Source of the DNA: a virus
Direction: 5' to 3' (one strand)
IMG/VR virus record: IMGVR_UViG_3300022707_002235
Span: 1-20,789 of that record
DNA length: 20,789 nt
Part shown: in pieces, positions 19,417-20,789 of the stretch
Layout of the letters: each line of letters starts with the position of its first letter
How positions within the stretch are numbered: the stretch's first letter is position 1
Notes under the pieces: generated by a model
Seen by the model: only the letters and a program-made list of their open reading frames with translations
Databases searched by the model: none
What the model was told of the DNA's origin: nothing
Program-made: the position numbers and the translations under genes

Positions 19417-19728
19417 TTATGAAAAGGTTAACAGTTCGATAATTTCACCGGCAACGGGACTCTGAAAAAAGATAGTTTGACTTGAGAATAGCTGCGTTAC
19501 AGTGAGATTCGCCCTCCCGGGTATTGTAACAAACTTTGAACCAGATTCTGCAGCGATAAACGCTAGCTTCAAAGAACCTAGTCCCCTTGTTCGTATGATA
19601 AATTCTTTTGTATTCGCCGGCAAAAGCTGACTTTGCTCTGTGTCGGCCAAAGCTATTGTTAAATTAAACATCGTGGGCGTCGTGTCTGTTGTTGTCAGAG
19701 CTAAAGTCGAACTATTAACGAATCCCAC
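19417..19728 (-). CDS. Small beta-rich virion protein
   Basis: 103 residues, all strand-like: 'STLALTTTDTTPTMFNLTIALADTEQSQLLPANTKEFIIRTRGLGSLKLAFIAAESGSKFVTIPGRANLTVTQLFSSQTIFFQSPVAGEIIELLTF'. The later part has the same strand order as the ends of its two neighbours (an F-I-I-R-T-R strand, x-G-S-K turn, F-F-Q-S-P strand, final E-I-I-E-L). Start GTG at 19728 overlaps the previous TAG (TAGTG) with GGAGG 7-8 nt upstream. Probably a minor capsid surface protein; no catalytic or binding motif. Confidence 0.6.
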   Translation of the reverse strand: MGFVNSSTLALTTTDTTPTMFNLTIALADTEQSQLLPANTKEFIIRTRGLGSLKLAFIAAESGSKFVTIPGRANLTVTQLFSSQTIFFQSPVAGEIIELLTFS

Positions 19729-20165
19729 TAAGCCACCTCCATTACTAGGACGGTCGGCGCGTTAGAAAGAGCCTTAGCAAAAATATCGATAGAGTCGCTG
19801 ACATCAATAAAAAACTCACCATTTGGTTTTACTTGCCAGCCAACAACACTCGCTCCAAGGTCTAAGAAATTAACCACTATGATATCGACAGAATTATTTT
19901 GAAAGCCCATGCCATTCCGGTCAGTTAGATTTGTTGCCGGTAATTTAGTCCAAGTTGCTGAACTTAACGTCACCTCAGTTATCAACCCGCCAATGCTTAA
20001 TCCACTCGGAGAGACAGCACCTGAGATAGGTATGGGTGGTATATCTCCAGCAGATGCAGCGGGTAAGCCACCGACCTTGAGATAGCTGTCTGTAGTAACA
20101 CCAGCAACGACAAGCTCCATCGCCTTTCTGATTAGCTCTTGAGCTTGATCGTCATTTACAGCCAT
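19728..20165 (-). CDS. Beta-rich virion protein, decoration-like
   Basis: 145 residues. A short helical start ('DDQAQELIRKAMELVVAGV') is followed by 'YLKVGGLPAASAGDIPPIPISGAVSPSGLSIGG' and then the beta domain shared with the next two genes: 'MGFQNNSVDIIVVNFLDLGASVVGWQVKPNGEFFIDVSDSIDIFAKALSNAPTVLVMEVA'. AAGAGG lies 6 nt before the ATG. Decoration or fibre-base protein is the most probable role. Family name not known to me. Confidence 0.6.
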   Translation of the reverse strand: MAVNDDQAQELIRKAMELVVAGVTTDSYLKVGGLPAASAGDIPPIPISGAVSPSGLSIGGLITEVTLSSATWTKLPATNLTDRNGMGFQNNSVDIIVVNFLDLGASVVGWQVKPNGEFFIDVSDSIDIFAKALSNAPTVLVMEVA

Positions 20166-20175
20166 CTAAAACCTC

Positions 20176-20286
20176 TTAGAATGGGCTAGGGTCGTTTGAA
20201 AGTGAGCCAACAGTCGATGCGGGCGTCTCATATGACCCGAGTGTGATGTTGCCGACTAATTGCCCTGGATTGAATGGTGGTCCCAT
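20176..20286 (-). CDS. 36-residue mini-protein
   Basis: ATG at 20286 with GGAG 6 nt upstream, TAA at 20178-20176. The peptide starts M-G-P-P-F-N-P-G-Q-L-V-G-N-I-T-L-G-S-Y-E and ends in S-N-D-P-S-P-F. It is rich in proline, glycine and serine, has no membrane segment and few charges. It fills the gap between two virion genes. Real by its good ribosome binding site and fit, but too short for a family assignment. Confidence 0.55.
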   Translation of the reverse strand: MGPPFNPGQLVGNITLGSYETPASTVGSLSNDPSPF

Positions 20287-20346
20287 TATTTTCTCCTAAG
20301 CTTTTTATATAGCCACTTAATTAGCGGCCAAAGGTTTACAACAAAC

Positions 20347-20547
20347 CTACTTTTTTTCATTCCTCTGTGCAGGCGGCCTCTTTACTTCTTTTTTCTCAAC
20401 CATTGGCATCTTGGCTGGTGGTCGCTTCATGACTCCGCGTGCCATCAGCTCTTCTTTTAACTGCTCAGCATACTCTTTGTTGCCTTTTTTCTCAGCCAAC
20501 TTGAGTTGCTTGCCTAGCATTCTGTCGCCGTAATGTTTCATGTTCAT
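20347..20547 (-). CDS. Small basic hypothetical protein
   Basis: 66 residues (or 64 from the ATG at 20541). Helical basic N-terminus 'MKHYGDRMLGKQLKLAEKKGNKEYAEQLKEELMARGV', then two K-R-P-P-A units separated by 'KMPMVEKKEV', and a charged end. No known family. The ATG overlaps the stop of the previous gene (ATGA). Located in the head-side structural block, it may be an assembly factor or internal protein; this is a guess from charge and place. Confidence 0.55.
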   Translation of the reverse strand: MNMKHYGDRMLGKQLKLAEKKGNKEYAEQLKEELMARGVMKRPPAKMPMVEKKEVKRPPAQRNEKK

Positions 20548-20738
20548 TTGTCGATATCCCCTATTTTCAATTTACCTGTAGAGACTAGCTTCATACCTTC
20601 TCTGGTTAAGCGGCCCCAAGCAACCCACTTAGACCCATTCCATTGAGGTGGGCCCAAGTGAACGAACCCGGTCGAGATGCCATTCAAAGTCTTGATTAGC
20701 AAATCTTCTGACCGGGTTTTAACGAATACAAGTCTCAT
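20544..20738 (-). CDS. Hypothetical protein, 64 residues
   Basis: Start 'MRLVFVKTRSEDLLIKTLNGIS', then 'FVHLGPPQWNGSKWVAWGRLTREGMKLVSTGKLKIGD'. The mix of aromatic and glycine residues with alternating strands suggests a small beta-barrel (SH3-like), but no family is recognised. Its ATG shares one nt with the previous TAA (TAATG). Followed closely by the next gene (ATGA). Confidence 0.6.
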   Translation of the reverse strand: MRLVFVKTRSEDLLIKTLNGISTGFVHLGPPQWNGSKWVAWGRLTREGMKLVSTGKLKIGDIDK

Positions 20739-20789
20739 TAAGCCTCAGAAGGCATGAGATACGAAACGATGATAACCATTTTACCGGCC
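20738..20789 (-). CDS. C-terminal end of an upstream gene (cut by window edge)
   Basis: Only the last 16 residues are seen: A-G-K-M-V-I-I-V-S-Y-L-M-P-S-E-A, then TAA at 20740-20738. A capsid or capsid-associated gene would fit the order, but this fragment is too short to identify. The TAATG junction with the next gene shows it belongs to the same operon. Confidence 0.5.
   Translation of the reverse strand, partial: AGKMVIIVSYLMPSEA

Noticed and set aside
20329-20357. Plus-strand hairpin AGGTTT/AAACCT followed by T7, terminator-like
   Set aside because: Stem is short with only two GC pairs, no plus-strand transcript is expected here, and the T7 run is explained by AAA lysine codons at the end of the minus-strand gene.
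1-20789. tRNA genes, insertion sequences, attP core
   Set aside because: No cloverleaf, no transposase and no inverted-repeat-bounded element found by reading; attP would lie beyond the left edge.

Overview
The window looks like part of a temperate, long-tailed (siphovirus-type) phage or prophage. It runs from the edge of the head genes (high coordinates) through tail, lysis, recombination, replication and small regulatory genes to a tyrosine integrase cut by the left edge. Every protein-coding gene I can support is on the minus strand, so functional order runs from 20789 down to 1. Genes are packed end to end with 1-4 nt stop/start overlaps (ATGA, TAATG, TAGTG). Good Shine-Dalgarno sequences (GGAG, AGGAGG) are common, and TTG or GTG starts are frequent. 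A bacterial host is clear, but the sequence does not let me name it. A Gram-negative host is only a guess.

Layout in transcription order. (1) 20789-16984: the last residues of an upstream gene (perhaps capsid), several tiny genes, and a block of small beta-rich, probably surface or decoration proteins, some of them paralogous. (2) 16941-11254: head-tail joining and tail core. This holds a structural protein with an EF-hand-like loop, a tail terminator candidate, the major tail protein, tail assembly chaperones joined by a predicted -1 frameshift at A AAA AAG, a 657-residue tape measure and a following tail protein. (3) 11257-5731: a fibre-like protein, a small unknown gene, a lysis module (two mini membrane proteins and an M15 peptidase), a 748-residue hub-like tail protein and a short coiled-coil fibre protein.

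(4) 5670-3691: a RecE-like exonuclease, a RecT-like annealing protein and an unknown gene. (5) 3690-1996: a lambda O-like replication initiator and a second replication-region gene. The initiator carries a zinc/HNH-like insert and an internal block of 10-bp DNA repeats that is a good origin candidate. Just upstream of the initiator, the opposite strand has a promoter, about 82 nt of transcript and a strong intrinsic terminator, an arrangement like lambda OOP RNA. The initiator's ribosome binding site also lies in a 7-bp perfect stem. (6) 2012-1: a mini zinc ribbon, a 33-residue membrane peptide, an HNH protein, an unknown gene, an XRE-type HTH protein, two overlapping paralogous HTH proteins, and the integrase.

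The most interesting parts are the replication control region (3551-3690 with the repeats at 2935-3040), the mini-gene string at 1768-2012, the paralogous HTH pair, and the repeated beta domains in the virion genes. No divergent repressor/Cro switch is visible, so the lysogeny decision is either made outside the window or by the small HTH genes upstream of the integrase.
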